A stretch of DNA of 47,025 bases from Pseudopedobacter sp. Lineage in GTDB: Bacteria > Bacteroidota > Bacteroidia > Sphingobacteriales > Sphingobacteriaceae. The notes under the pieces were generated by a model. That model worked only from the letters and a program-made list of their open reading frames with translations. It was not told where the DNA came from and made no database searches. This document shows positions 8,635-18,321 of the stretch, piece by piece. Within the stretch, counting starts at the first letter, position 1, and each line of letters begins with the position of its first letter. The stretch lies in contig JACMOI010000160.1 in NCBI GenBank assembly GCA_014378105.1, positions 1 through 47,025 of the forward strand, written 5' to 3'. The position numbers were made by a program, and so were the translations under genes.

Positions 8635-9520
8635 TTTTGATTATTGTTTATGGAGATAGGGATTTCTTGCTGACTGCCATAAAGCGTTAACTCTTGTATA
8701 TCAGAAGGTAAGCTATAGCCTTTAGAAATTAATTCCTTCTTCACTTTATTTATGATTTTCCCTCGGGTGATCAATGCAGCTTTTCTAAAATCTATAGTAT
8801 CTGCCCAAAATAAAACTTTTAAATTAACTGTACTAGTGGCAAGTTCATTTTCTACTACAAAATTCTCATGAAGTTCATCACTGATTAAATCTTTATCCGA
8901 TTTTAAGATGTCCATAATCACCTTTTTCGCACCATCAATATCATCCTCATAAGCTATGCCCACAATAAATTCAATTCTATAAAAACTATCTTCAGTTTAA
9001 TTAGTCACTGGTTTAGTTAAGACATCCGCGGGATATAAACATCTTTTCCGTCAAAGGTTTAAATTTTGGTATAGCGGAGTTCTAGATTTTTCACCTTTCC
9101 AAAAATATCTCTTGCCAAAATAGTATCATTTACATTGAAGGGACGGTTAAAAGCTAAGATAACGCCGGATATGAAATTTTCTCCAATATCTTTAAAGGCG
9201 AAACCCAATACTACGGCAGAGGCACCAGCAGCTGCTAAAACTTCCCCAACAATTGCTCCTAAGCCACCTGCATACAATGCAAGCATTAAAACACAAATAA
9301 TAAAAATGAACTTCAATGCTTTTGTTAAGAAGCGAGCAGTCAATGGATCTTTAGATTTTTGAACTAGTTTTCTCTGTAAAATATTTGTAAAGAATCTACT
9401 AATTAATACACCAACTACAATTATTATTACAGCAGTTAGCAATTGAGGAAGAGACTTCACAAATAAGGCCCAATAGCTGTTTAAAGCAAAAGAAAATTCT
9501 GAAATGAAGTTTTGCATCAT
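8631..9520 (-). pseudogene. mscS: Disrupted MscS-type mechanosensitive channel
   Basis: Two ORFs together make one small MscS-family channel. The 5' part (from ATG at 9520; an in-frame GTG lies at 9532) has three membrane segments, the pore helix region with AAAGASAVVLGFAFKDIG, and the start of the beta domain up to LRYTKI. The 3' part (VGIAYEDDIDGAKKV onward) is the alpha/beta C-terminal domain. The 95 bp between them still encode the expected middle in pieces: TFDGKDVYIP, then ADVLTKPVTN, then TEDSFYRIEFIVG. Three lesions break it: TAA at 9059-9061 where Lys is expected, a 4-base loss at about 9027-9032 after the IP of the IPN motif, and TAA at 8999-9001 where Tyr is expected. The 3' end overlaps kup by ATGA. 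Sequencing error is unlikely to explain three separate changes. Confidence 0.85.
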
Positions 9521-9570
9521 TAATTTTAGCACTAGTAATTGACTTGTAAATAGATAAAATTTTAAGATAT

Positions 9571-9599
9571 AAAAAAAGCCTGAGTAATTATACTCAGGC
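9571..9599 (-). terminator. Rho-independent terminator of icd
   Basis: Perfect 9-bp stem GCCTGAGTA/TACTCAGGC with a four-base loop and a seven-base U-tract on the minus strand, 27 bp after the icd stop. Confidence 0.9.
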
Positions 9600-9625
9600 C
9601 TTCAAAAATTCATACAAAAAATAGA

Positions 9626-10849
9626 TTATGCTAGTTTTACTTTTAAATTTTCGTCTATAGCAGCTAAGAAATCTTCAGTATTTAAGTAATTATCCTTAGT
9701 CACTTTGCTTCCGTAAATGCAAACAGCCAAGTCTTTAGTCATTTTTCCACTCTCAACTGTTTCAATACAAACCTGCTCTAATTTTTGACAAAAATCAATC
9801 AATTCTTGGTTGTTATCTAATTTGCCTCGGAATTCTAAACCTCTAGTCCAAGCAAAAATAGATGCAATTGGATTCGTTGAAGTTGCTTTTCCATTTTGAT
9901 GATCACGATAGTGACGGGTCACAGTTCCATGTGCTGCTTCAGCCTCCATAGTTTTGCCATCTGGTGTAATTAAAACAGAAGTCATTAAACCTAATGAACC
10001 AAAACCTTGTGCTACTGTATCAGATTGAACGTCACCATCATAGTTCTTACATGCCCAAACAAAGTTTCCGTTCCATTTTAATGCAGAAGCAACCATGTCA
10101 TCAATTAAACGGTGCTCATATGTAATTCCAGCTTCCTCAAAAGATTTTTCGAATTCATTTTGGTAAACTTCTTCGAATATATCTTTAAAACGACCATCAT
10201 ATTTCTTTAGAATGGTGTTTTTAGTTGATAAGTATAAAGGCCACTTTTTGCTTAAAGCCTGGTTAAAACAAGCTCTTGCGAAACCATAAATACTCTCATC
10301 AGTATTATACATTGCTAAAGCAACGCCATCTCCTTTAAAGTTGAAAACTTCAAATTCTTGAATAGTTCCGTCTTCACCTTCAAACTTGATGGTTAATTTA
10401 CCTTTTCCTTTAGTTAAGAAATCTGTTGCTCTATATTGATCCCCAAAAGCATGACGACCAATACAAATAGGAGCGGTCCAGTTTGGTACTAAACGAGGGA
10501 CATTACTCATTACAATTGGTTCACGAAAAACAGTTCCGTCCAAAATATTACGAATAGTTCCGTTAGGTGAACGCCACATTTGCTTTAAACCAAATTCTTT
10601 AACACGAGCTTCATCCGGAGTGATGGTAGCACATTTTATACCTACACCATATTGTTTTATTGCATTAGCTGCATCAACAGTTACTTGGTCATCTGTTTCG
10701 TCTCTGTATTCCATTCCTAAGTCGAAATATTTAATATCTAAATCTAGGTATGGGATAATTAATTTATCTTTAATAAACTTCCAGATAATTCTGGTCATTT
10801 CGTCGCCATCTAACTCAACTACTGGGTTTGCTACTTTGATTTTATTCAT
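9626..10849 (-). CDS. icd: NADP-dependent isocitrate dehydrogenase
   Basis: TCA-cycle enzyme oxidatively decarboxylating isocitrate to 2-oxoglutarate with NADPH formation, cytosolic. The 407 residues align in feel with the eukaryote-like homodimeric type: start [21 protein letters not shown], then [15 protein letters not shown], the substrate-loop region [41 protein letters not shown] and the [11 protein letters not shown] block. Many Bacteroidota carry this type instead of the E. coli Icd type. It is monocistronic, with its own terminator, and diverges from the acidic-protein gene at 11000. A -7 box lies about 40 bp upstream. Confidence 0.95.
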   Translation of the reverse strand: MNKIKVANPVVELDGDEMTRIIWKFIKDKLIIPYLDLDIKYFDLGMEYRDETDDQVTVDAANAIKQYGVGIKCATITPDEARVKEFGLKQMWRSPNGTIRNILDGTVFREPIVMSNVPRLVPNWTAPICIGRHAFGDQYRATDFLTKGKGKLTIKFEGEDGTIQEFEVFNFKGDGVALAMYNTDESIYGFARACFNQALSKKWPLYLSTKNTILKKYDGRFKDIFEEVYQNEFEKSFEEAGITYEHRLIDDMVASALKWNGNFVWACKNYDGDVQSDTVAQGFGSLGLMTSVLITPDGKTMEAEAAHGTVTRHYRDHQNGKATSTNPIASIFAWTRGLEFRGKLDNNQELIDFCQKLEQVCIETVESGKMTKDLAVCIYGSKVTKDNYLNTEDFLAAIDENLKVKLA

Positions 10850-10887
10850 AATTTGTTGTTTTCTTTCTTCAAAATGATGTTGAAGTG

Positions 10888-10895
10888 CAAATATA
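10888..10895 (-). promoter_or_regulatory. -7 box for icd
   Basis: On the minus strand TATATTTG, a perfect TAnnTTTG, about 40 bp before the icd start. No clear -33 TTTG at the right distance, so confidence is moderate. Confidence 0.45.
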
Positions 10896-10953
10896 AGTGT
10901 TTGATTTTAATCGTAACTCCTTAATTGAAAATGTTTGAGGATCAAAAAAAACA

Positions 10954-10971
10954 TTTGGCATGTTTATGGTA
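10954..10971 (+). promoter_or_regulatory. Sigma-54-like -24/-12 element before the acidic protein gene
   Basis: TTTGGCAT, five bases, then TGGTA. The invariant GG (10957-10958) and GT (10969-10970) are exactly 10 bp apart, as in sigma-54 promoters (TGGCAC-N5-TTGCW). The -12 half is a weak match. Predicted start near 10981, giving a leader of about 20 nt. This is weaker than the similar element at dnaK. Confidence 0.35.
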
Positions 10972-10999
10972 CCTATTCAAGTAAATAATCAAAGAAATT

Positions 11000-11395
11000 A
11001 TGGAAAAGAAACCAAAAATAAGTGATGAAGAAAGAAACGCAAGAAACGGCGAATCTAACTTAACAGATAATGAAGCTAGTAATCTTAAATATAATGAAGA
11101 CGAAAACAGCTATGAGTTAGATGTTGAAGGTGATGATAAGGATTATAAGCATCCCGATCCTTATGATACTGCTGCAGATAATGGCGATGATATGAATTCA
11201 GATTACGACGAAGCCAATCCTTACGTGGGAGACGAGTATGAAAAACATTCCTTAAAAGATGATATCAATAAATTAGGTATGCATGCAACCGATTCGAATC
11301 ATTTAAAAATGAGTAAGAAGGATGAGAAAAATAGCCATGTACCAGAAGACGATCGTAAAGATTTAGATGCAGAAGGTTACCCTAAAAAAGACTAA
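11000..11395 (+). CDS. Acidic, probably disordered hypothetical protein
   Basis: 131 residues, extremely hydrophilic, with clusters of Asp, Glu and Asn (DVEGDDKDYKHPDPYD, NGDDMNSDYDEANPYVGDEY) and a lysine-rich end. No signal peptide, membrane segment or recognised domain is visible, and low-complexity composition suggests intrinsic disorder. The ATG at 11000 is the only sensible start. It converges on dnaX and overlaps its end by four bases, with no terminator between. A sigma-54-like element precedes it, which would fit a stress or stationary-phase role, but that is inference. I do not recognise a function. Confidence 0.7.
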   Translation: MEKKPKISDEERNARNGESNLTDNEASNLKYNEDENSYELDVEGDDKDYKHPDPYDTAADNGDDMNSDYDEANPYVGDEYEKHSLKDDINKLGMHATDSNHLKMSKKDEKNSHVPEDDRKDLDAEGYPKKD

Positions 11396-13188
11396 TCTAA
11401 CTCCAAATTAAAAGTTTTTCTAAACTCTTCTAGTTTGGGGTTCTTTTCTACCATGTGTTGGTATTTATCTTTAGCAGTGTAGAGTTTTTTTCCTTCAATT
11501 ACTTCGGTGATTACAGTATCCAAAGTAATACTGGAGTTTTTGAGCGCTGTCTTCAAAAAGTTCATTAAATCTATTTTTTCGTTTTGGAGTTCCTCTACCA
11601 ATAATTTACTATCAACAGAAAGCTCAATTTTAAAATCATCTTTTAAAATGGGGGTGTAATTTTCCATTAAAGCGACCAATTTCATCTTATGCTTTCCCTT
11701 TATCTTAACAGAATAATCAACCCAAACTTTAATAAATTCTTCTTGAGTAAATGGCGTTTTTTCATGACCGGTTAATTCAACCTTTTCTTCATTTTTTTTC
11801 TCCTCAGATTTAATACTATTCGGATCTTTTAAATTAGGAATCAACGTGTTGCCTAATTTTGGGATTAATGATTTGCTAACCGGTTTTTCTACCTCTTCTT
11901 TTTTTGCTTGCGCAGATGATGGCTCAGCAATGATATTTTCTGGATCTAATGTTGAAGTTGAATAGGAACGAGGTGTTGATGGTTGTTGTTTCGTTTCAAA
12001 AGCTTTAGGTACTTCTTGTGACGCTAATTTTTCAGGTTTTTTTTTTAATTGCTCAGCCATTTCCTGAACATTTCCTGTTTGATGAAGCTTAAAAGCATGT
12101 GGTAAGTGACTTATTTTTATTAAAGTTAACTCTACTTGTAAACGTTGATTTTTACTTATGCGATAATTTAAGTCACATTGATTGGCAATGTTTAATGCGC
12201 TTAATAGAAACGAAGTGCTACTTTGTTTAGCTTGTTCAACATATTTTTGTTTGATGTTATCGCTAACTTCTAAAAGCTGTACTGTGGAAGCATCTTTACA
12301 AACCAAAACATTTCTAAAGTGCGAGGATAAACCAGTAATAAAATGGTTTCCATCAAAACCATTATTTAAAATTTCATCAAATAATAATAAGCAAGCGGGT
12401 GTTTCCTGATTAAGCAGTAAATCAGTTATTTTAAAATAATAATCATAATCTAAAATATTTAGATTCTCGATAACTGCTTGATAGCTTACTTCCCGATTAG
12501 AGAAACTTACAATCTGGTCAAACATTGATAATGCATCACGTAAACCGCCATCCGCTTTTTGAGCAATTAAGTGTAATCCGTCACCATCGTATTTCACATT
12601 TTCTTTAACCGCAATTCCAGCTAAATGGTTTGCCATATCTTCTACCCTAATTCTGTTAAAATCAAAGATTTGGCAGCGGGAAAGTATAGTGGGTAATATT
12701 TTATGTTTCTCGGTAGTTGCTAATATGAAAATAGCATAAGAAGGTGGTTCTTCCAGTGTTTTCAAAAATGCATTGAAAGCACTTTGTGAAAGCATGTGAA
12801 CCTCATCAATAATATAAACTTTGTATTTACCAGCTTGGGGCGGAATTCTAACCTGATCAATTAAATTTCGGATATCATCTACCGAATTATTGGATGCGGC
12901 ATCTAATTCGTGAACATTAAAAGAATTACCGTTTTGGAAAGATTTGCAGGAATCACATTCTCCACAAGCTTCATGAGTTGCTGTAAGGTTTGTGCAGTTA
13001 ATGGTTTTGGCCAAAATACGGGCGCAAGTTGTTTTTCCAACACCTCTTGGTCCGCAAAAAAGGAAAGCTTGTGCCAGTTGATTGTTTTTTATGGCATTTC
13101 TTAGCGTATTGGTAATGTGTTGTTGCCCAACTACACTATCAAATAACACTGGCCTATATTTTCTGGCAGAAACAATAAAATTTTCCAT
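11392..13188 (-). CDS. dnaX: DNA polymerase III gamma/tau subunit
   Basis: Clamp-loader ATPase of the replicative polymerase. 598 residues from the ATG at 13188; an in-frame ATG 15 codons upstream would add a non-conserved leader, while MENFIVSARKYRPVLF is the family start. Visible: Walker A GPRGVGKTT, the zinc module CTNLTATHEACGECDSC, Walker B-like IDEVHML, sensor-1 ATTEKHKI and a sensor-2/lid region with GGLRDALS. Domain III ends near residue 380. The rest is a Lys/Glu/Ser/Pro-rich linker and a C-terminal tau-specific domain. An A10 run (minus-strand bases 12046-12037, codons 381-384) lies exactly at the domain III boundary, and both other frames stop within a few codons after it: slippage there would give a gamma-like protein of about 385 residues. 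A second A run (A8, 11799-11792) lies in the linker. Confidence 0.93.
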   Translation of the reverse strand: MENFIVSARKYRPVLFDSVVGQQHITNTLRNAIKNNQLAQAFLFCGPRGVGKTTCARILAKTINCTNLTATHEACGECDSCKSFQNGNSFNVHELDAASNNSVDDIRNLIDQVRIPPQAGKYKVYIIDEVHMLSQSAFNAFLKTLEEPPSYAIFILATTEKHKILPTILSRCQIFDFNRIRVEDMANHLAGIAVKENVKYDGDGLHLIAQKADGGLRDALSMFDQIVSFSNREVSYQAVIENLNILDYDYYFKITDLLLNQETPACLLLFDEILNNGFDGNHFITGLSSHFRNVLVCKDASTVQLLEVSDNIKQKYVEQAKQSSTSFLLSALNIANQCDLNYRISKNQRLQVELTLIKISHLPHAFKLHQTGNVQEMAEQLKKKPEKLASQEVPKAFETKQQPSTPRSYSTSTLDPENIIAEPSSAQAKKEEVEKPVSKSLIPKLGNTLIPNLKDPNSIKSEEKKNEEKVELTGHEKTPFTQEEFIKVWVDYSVKIKGKHKMKLVALMENYTPILKDDFKIELSVDSKLLVEELQNEKIDLMNFLKTALKNSSITLDTVITEVIEGKKLYTAKDKYQHMVEKNPKLEEFRKTFNLELD

Positions 13189-13344
13189 CGCAGCTAAAAT
13201 AGAAAGATGTTTTTTGTTGTGCAATGTTTTCAAACTATTGTGGATAAATGCTTGAATTTAGAGTTTTAAATTATTTGAAAAATACCAACTTCAGGGTATA
13301 TACAGTTAAAAAAAAATTAAGAAATTTGAAGAAAAACAAATACT

Positions 13345-13425
13345 ATGGTTAAGCTTAAGGAAAATTTCAAATTCGTTAAAGGGTTTTTTATCTTTTTGTT
13401 TAAAGATGTACTAAGAATTAATTAA
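13345..13425 (+). CDS. Possible 26-residue small protein (MVKLKENFKFVKGFFIFLFK...)
   Basis: A short ORF in the dnaX-dnaK gap: basic N-terminus, then a hydrophobic stretch GFFIFLF and a DVLRIN end, so amphipathic or membrane-touching if made. It is followed 50 bp later by a good terminator, which argues for a separate transcript ending before dnaK. There is no clear ribosome site and no clear promoter. It may instead be chance coding within an sRNA. Confidence 0.3.
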   Translation: MVKLKENFKFVKGFFIFLFKDVLRIN

Positions 13426-13437
13426 TAAATTCTCTCC

Positions 13438-13513
13438 AAGGCTTCAATAGCCTTATTTCATAATAGGTGTGTTAAAAGCGGATAGTTTCCCAGACTACTC
13501 CGCTTTTTTATTT
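13438..13513 (+). terminator. Tandem hairpins and terminator of a short transcript (possible sRNA 3' end)
   Basis: First hairpin AAGGCT-TCAAT-AGCCTT (13438-13454). Second, larger hairpin: AAAAGCGGA.TAGT at 13474 pairing with ACTA.CTCCGCTTTT (two-base bulge), followed by TTTTTTATTTTTT. No annotated plus-strand gene precedes it except the small ORF at 13345, so it probably ends a short, otherwise unknown plus-strand RNA starting after 13250. Confidence 0.6.
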
Positions 13514-13637
13514 TTTAAAGAGTGCGACGAAACCTCAAAAATAAGTTGGATTTACACTAAATAGCTCATATTTATCAGTAATTAAGCGTACTATTTCAAA
13601 ATATTAATAGCGTTAAAGTCTTAAATTTTTAGAAATC

Positions 13638-13731
13638 TGACAAGCTGTCACTGTGTTTTTTGCTTTTTGTGACTAAAGCTGAATAACAAACTGTCAATTA
13701 TCTGTGATTTGCTGCCATATTTCTATTGGCA
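13638..13731 (+). promoter_or_regulatory. TGNCA half-site array upstream of dnaK
   Basis: Repeated TGACA/TGTCA/TGCCA/TGGCA half-sites. TGACA-AGC-TGTCA is a 13-bp palindrome at 13638-13650; GTGAC at 13669, CTGTCA at 13691, TGCCA-N9-TGGCA at 13713-13731. The palindrome lies about 100 bp before the predicted start, where sigma-54 activators usually bind. No CIRCE element is present. Confidence 0.45.
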
Positions 13732-13742
13732 CATTGCTTGTT
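13726..13742 (+). promoter_or_regulatory. Sigma-54-like promoter of dnaK
   Basis: TTGGCAC, five bases, then TTGTT: GG at 13728-13729 and GT at 13740-13741 are separated by 10 bp, matching TGGCAC-N5-TTGCW with one change. Predicted start near 13752 and a 34-nt leader. No TTTG/TAnnTTTG housekeeping promoter of comparable quality is seen here. Confidence 0.5.
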
Positions 13743-13785
13743 AAGTAGATATAAATAGATTTTAAATAATAAAAATTATATAAGC

Positions 13786-15696
13786 ATGTCAAAGATTATC
13801 GGAATCGACTTAGGAACTACAAACTCCTGCGTAGCAGTAATGGAAGGTAATGAGCCTGTTGTTATTGCTAACAGCGAGGGTAAGCGTACCACCCCATCTA
13901 TTGTTGCATTTGTAGAAGGTGGAGAACGTAAAGTGGGGGATCCTGCGAAACGCCAGGCCATTACAAACCCAACGAAGACTATTTATTCAATTAAGCGTTT
14001 TATGGGAAATAGCTTTAACGAGGTAACAAAAGAAGTTAGCCGTGTTCCATATAAAGTTATTAAAGGAGACAATAATACTCCAAGAGTTGAAATTGACGAC
14101 CGTAAATATACGCCACAAGAAATTTCTGCAATGATTCTTCAGAAAATGAAGAAAACTGCGGAAGATTTTTTAGGTACTGAAGTAACAGAAGCAGTTATTA
14201 CTGTTCCTGCATATTTTAACGATGCACAACGCCAGGCAACTAAAGAAGCTGGCGAGATTGCGGGTTTAAAAGTTCGTCGTATCATTAACGAGCCTACTGC
14301 CGCTGCTTTAGCTTATGGTTTAGATAAAACCAATAAGGATATGAAAATCGTGGTTTTTGACTGCGGCGGTGGTACACATGATGTTTCTATCCTAGAATTG
14401 GGTGACGGCGTTTTCGAAGTAAAATCTACTGACGGTGATACCCACCTAGGTGGCGATGACTTTGATCAAGTAATTATTGATTGGTTGGCTGAAGAATTCA
14501 AAACAGAAAACGGAATGGATTTAGTGAAAGATCCAATGGCGTTACAACGTCTAAAAGAAGCTGCTGAAAAAGCGAAGATTGAATTATCTAGTTCTACTGC
14601 TACAGAAATTAACTTGCCATATATCACTGCCGATGCTAGTGGTCCTAAACACTTGGTTCGCTCTTTATCAAAAGCGAAATTCGAATCTTTAGCTTCTGAT
14701 TTAATCAAAAGAACAATTGATCCATGTAAATCTGCTTTAAAAAATGCTGGAATGAGCACCTCAGATATTGATGAAATCATCTTAGTTGGTGGTTCTACTC
14801 GTATTCCTGCGATACAAGAAGCGGTTGAAAAATTCTTCGGAAAAGCGCCTTCAAAAGGTGTTAACCCAGATGAGGTTGTTGCCATTGGTGCAGCGATTCA
14901 AGGGGGTGTATTAACCGGAGAAGTGAAAGACGTTTTACTATTAGATGTTACGCCTCTTTCTTTAGGTATCGAAACGATGGGTGGCGTAATGACTAGATTA
15001 ATTGAGTCTAATACTACTATCCCAACAAAAAAATCTGAAACTTTCTCTACTGCATCAGATAGTCAACCTTCTGTAGAAATTCACATTTTACAAGGTGAGC
15101 GTCCGATGGCAAAAGATAACCGAACAATCGGTCGTTTCCACTTAGATGGTATTCCACCTGCACCAAGAGGAGTTCCTCAGGTAGAAGTTACTTTTGATAT
15201 TGATGCTAACGGTATTCTACACGTTGGAGCAAAAGATAAAGCAACTGGTAAAGAGCAAAAAATCAGAATTGAAGCTTCATCTGGTTTATCTGATGAAGAC
15301 ATCAAAAAGATGAAAGAAGAAGCTGAGGCTAATGCAGAATCAGATAAGACAGCTAAAGAGGAAGCAGATAAAATCAATACTGCTGATGCTTTAATATTCT
15401 CAACTGAGAAACAGCTGAAAGAATATGGTGAAAAAATCCCTGCAGATAAAAAAGGAGCTATTGAAGAAGGTTTAAAAACCTTGAAAGATGCTTATGCTGC
15501 TAAAAACTTCGCTGACATCGATGTTGCATCTGAGAAATTAAATACTGCTTGGGCTGCTGCATCTGAAGATATGTACAAAGGTACTCAAGATGCTGGAGCA
15601 CAGGGCGCACCACAAGGTGCAGCATCTGAGGCAGATGCTGCAGATTCAGTAACTGATGTTGATTTTGAAGAAGTAAAAGACGAAGAGAGTAAATAA
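13786..15696 (+). CDS. dnaK: Hsp70 chaperone DnaK
   Basis: ATP-dependent chaperone working with DnaJ and GrpE on unfolded proteins in the cytosol. 636 residues. ATPase domain signatures: [17 protein letters not shown] at the N-terminus, [14 protein letters not shown] near residue 190, and [15 protein letters not shown] near 335. The linker [13 protein letters not shown] precedes the substrate-binding domain, and the Ala/Gly-rich C-terminus ends in an acidic tail ([12 protein letters not shown]), as in DnaK orthologues. It stands alone, with no grpE or dnaJ next to it, and has a strong terminator. The upstream region carries a sigma-54-like promoter and a TGNCA array rather than CIRCE/HrcA or a sigma-32 site. 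Confidence 0.98.
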   Translation: MSKIIGIDLGTTNSCVAVMEGNEPVVIANSEGKRTTPSIVAFVEGGERKVGDPAKRQAITNPTKTIYSIKRFMGNSFNEVTKEVSRVPYKVIKGDNNTPRVEIDDRKYTPQEISAMILQKMKKTAEDFLGTEVTEAVITVPAYFNDAQRQATKEAGEIAGLKVRRIINEPTAAALAYGLDKTNKDMKIVVFDCGGGTHDVSILELGDGVFEVKSTDGDTHLGGDDFDQVIIDWLAEEFKTENGMDLVKDPMALQRLKEAAEKAKIELSSSTATEINLPYITADASGPKHLVRSLSKAKFESLASDLIKRTIDPCKSALKNAGMSTSDIDEIILVGGSTRIPAIQEAVEKFFGKAPSKGVNPDEVVAIGAAIQGGVLTGEVKDVLLLDVTPLSLGIETMGGVMTRLIESNTTIPTKKSETFSTASDSQPSVEIHILQGERPMAKDNRTIGRFHLDGIPPAPRGVPQVEVTFDIDANGILHVGAKDKATGKEQKIRIEASSGLSDEDIKKMKEEAEANAESDKTAKEEADKINTADALIFSTEKQLKEYGEKIPADKKGAIEEGLKTLKDAYAAKNFADIDVASEKLNTAWAAASEDMYKGTQDAGAQGAPQGAASEADAADSVTDVDFEEVKDEESK

Positions 15697-15720
15697 TATT
15701 CTTAACATCAATATATATGA

Positions 15721-15752
15721 AAGCCCGTTCTTTTGATAGAACGGGCTTTTTT
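15721..15752 (+). terminator. Rho-independent terminator of dnaK
   Basis: Perfect 10-bp stem AAGCCCGTTC/GAACGGGCTT with an eight-base loop and a T-tract, 24 bp after dnaK. Confidence 0.9.
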
Positions 15753-15766
15753 ATAGCTTTAAATAA

Positions 15767-16801
15767 TTAAGAATGTATGATTTGGGCTTGCGAAGATTCA
15801 AGTTTAAAAACATCAGCTAATAAGCGGTAAGAATTAAAACGATCTTCTTTTGTCTCGGTAAAAGTCGACATGATGATTTCATCCGTATCAAACTCTTCAC
15901 AAATTTGTTCTAACCTTTCTTTCATTTGAGATGAAGTTCCTACTGCCATTCTTTGGCGATTATGCAAAACTCTTTGCCATTCTAAAGCATCATATTCCTC
16001 ATCTTTAATGTCATCATATGAAAACAATTTATTAAACTGTCCTCTTTCAAAACTTAGCAAACGATAATCCATTAAAGCTTGAACTCGTTTTACTTTTTCT
16101 TCATCATCAGAACAAAAGCCAAAAATACCTACACTGGTTTGAGGCTCAGTTAATTCGGCCGAAGGCTGAAATTTAGCTTTGTAATTTTGAATAGCTTGCG
16201 CTCCACCAATTGGATTAATGAATTGAGCAAATGACATAGCCATACCAAAATGTGCCGCAATCAAAGCACTTTCTCCGCTGGATGTTAATATCCATAAATC
16301 TGGAGAAGTATTGATGATTGGGATTGCATTTACGCTCACTTCGCTAATACCTTCCAAAGGTTCATCATTTAATAAATGTTTTAAATCTCTTAATTGCTGA
16401 ATGTATTCCTGTGGATCAAATTTGTTGGATGGATTTAACAAATGAGCTGTTAAACGATCTCCGCCTGGTGCTCTTCCCATTCCTAAATCTATTCTGTTTG
16501 GATATAATCCTTCTAAAACTCTGAAGTTTTCAGCCACTCTTAAGGTACTGTGATTCGGCATCATCATCCCACCAGAGCCTAAGCGAATATTTTTGGTTTC
16601 AGCACCTAATCTGGCAATCATCACCTCGGGCGAGCCAGTAGCTAAAGTTCGCGAATTATGATGTTCGCTTAACCAGTATCTTGTATATCCCAATTCATCA
16701 GCAAACTTAGCCAATTCAATGCTTTCTTGTAAAGACTCAGCAGCGTTGCTTCCTTTGCGAATTGGAGTTTGGTCAAGAACGCTTAATTTTATCTTTTTCA
16801 T
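15767..16801 (-). CDS. LLM-class flavin-dependent oxidoreductase
   Basis: A bacterial-luciferase-like monooxygenase of 344 residues using reduced flavin. The N-terminus KLSVLDQTPIRKGSNAAESL and the WLSEHHNSRTLATGSPEV block are characteristic of the YhbW/MsnO8-like group, followed by RLGSGGMMMPNHSTLRVAENF and RIDLGMGRAPGGD. Probably a TIM-barrel fold in the cytosol. Substrate not known for this subgroup. It is convergent with dnaK and ends 15 bp past the dnaK terminator. The -7-like TATCTTTA lies close to the start, but no convincing promoter was found. Confidence 0.88.
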   Translation of the reverse strand: MKKIKLSVLDQTPIRKGSNAAESLQESIELAKFADELGYTRYWLSEHHNSRTLATGSPEVMIARLGAETKNIRLGSGGMMMPNHSTLRVAENFRVLEGLYPNRIDLGMGRAPGGDRLTAHLLNPSNKFDPQEYIQQLRDLKHLLNDEPLEGISEVSVNAIPIINTSPDLWILTSSGESALIAAHFGMAMSFAQFINPIGGAQAIQNYKAKFQPSAELTEPQTSVGIFGFCSDDEEKVKRVQALMDYRLLSFERGQFNKLFSYDDIKDEEYDALEWQRVLHNRQRMAVGTSSQMKERLEQICEEFDTDEIIMSTFTETKEDRFNSYRLLADVFKLESSQAQIIHS

Positions 16802-16861
16802 TTCAATAAAGATAATTAGTATGAAACGGAAATACTTTGGATAGGTCTATTTCTGACTGAT

Positions 16862-16883
16862 GGATGACTGCAATCTGGCATAA
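16862..16883. repeat. Degenerate copy of the 6517-6540 intergenic repeat
   Basis: GGATGACTGCAATCTGGCAT plus AA matches the right half of the 6478-6541 element with one insertion, a three-base deletion and one substitution. It sits just outside the eno terminator. Confidence 0.35.
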
Positions 16884-16918
16884 AAAAAACCGTTCCCATT
16901 TTTGGAACGGTTTTTTTA
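16882..16918 (-). terminator. Rho-independent terminator of eno
   Basis: AAAACCGTTCC/GGAACGGTTTT stem around a short loop, with A/T tracts on both sides; on the minus strand it follows the eno stop by about 18 bp with a U8 tail. It can work in both directions. Confidence 0.88.
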
Positions 16919-16935
16919 TATTACGATTATAGAGA

Positions 16936-18291
<1,356 letters not shown>

Positions 18292-18313
18292 TTAAAGATT
18301 TAAATTTGTTTGG

Positions 18314-18321
18314 CAAATATA
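18314..18321 (-). promoter_or_regulatory. -7 box for eno
   Basis: TATATTTG on the minus strand, a perfect TAnnTTTG, about 77 bp before the eno start. A -33 TTTG at normal spacing is not evident. Confidence 0.4.

Noticed and set aside
8339-8659. 106-codon plus-strand ORF
   Set aside because: Antisense to the conserved N-terminal half of kup.
8631-9532. Two separate small genes for the two MscS pieces
   Set aside because: The 95 bp between them still encode the expected middle of one MscS protein in two frames, so this is one broken gene.
13520-13785. CIRCE element at dnaK
   Set aside because: No TTAGCACTC-N9-GAGTGCTAA or close variant. TGCCA-N9-TGGCA has the same spacer but different sequence.
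14466-14885. 139-codon minus-strand ORF
   Set aside because: Antisense shadow of dnaK, produced by codon bias.
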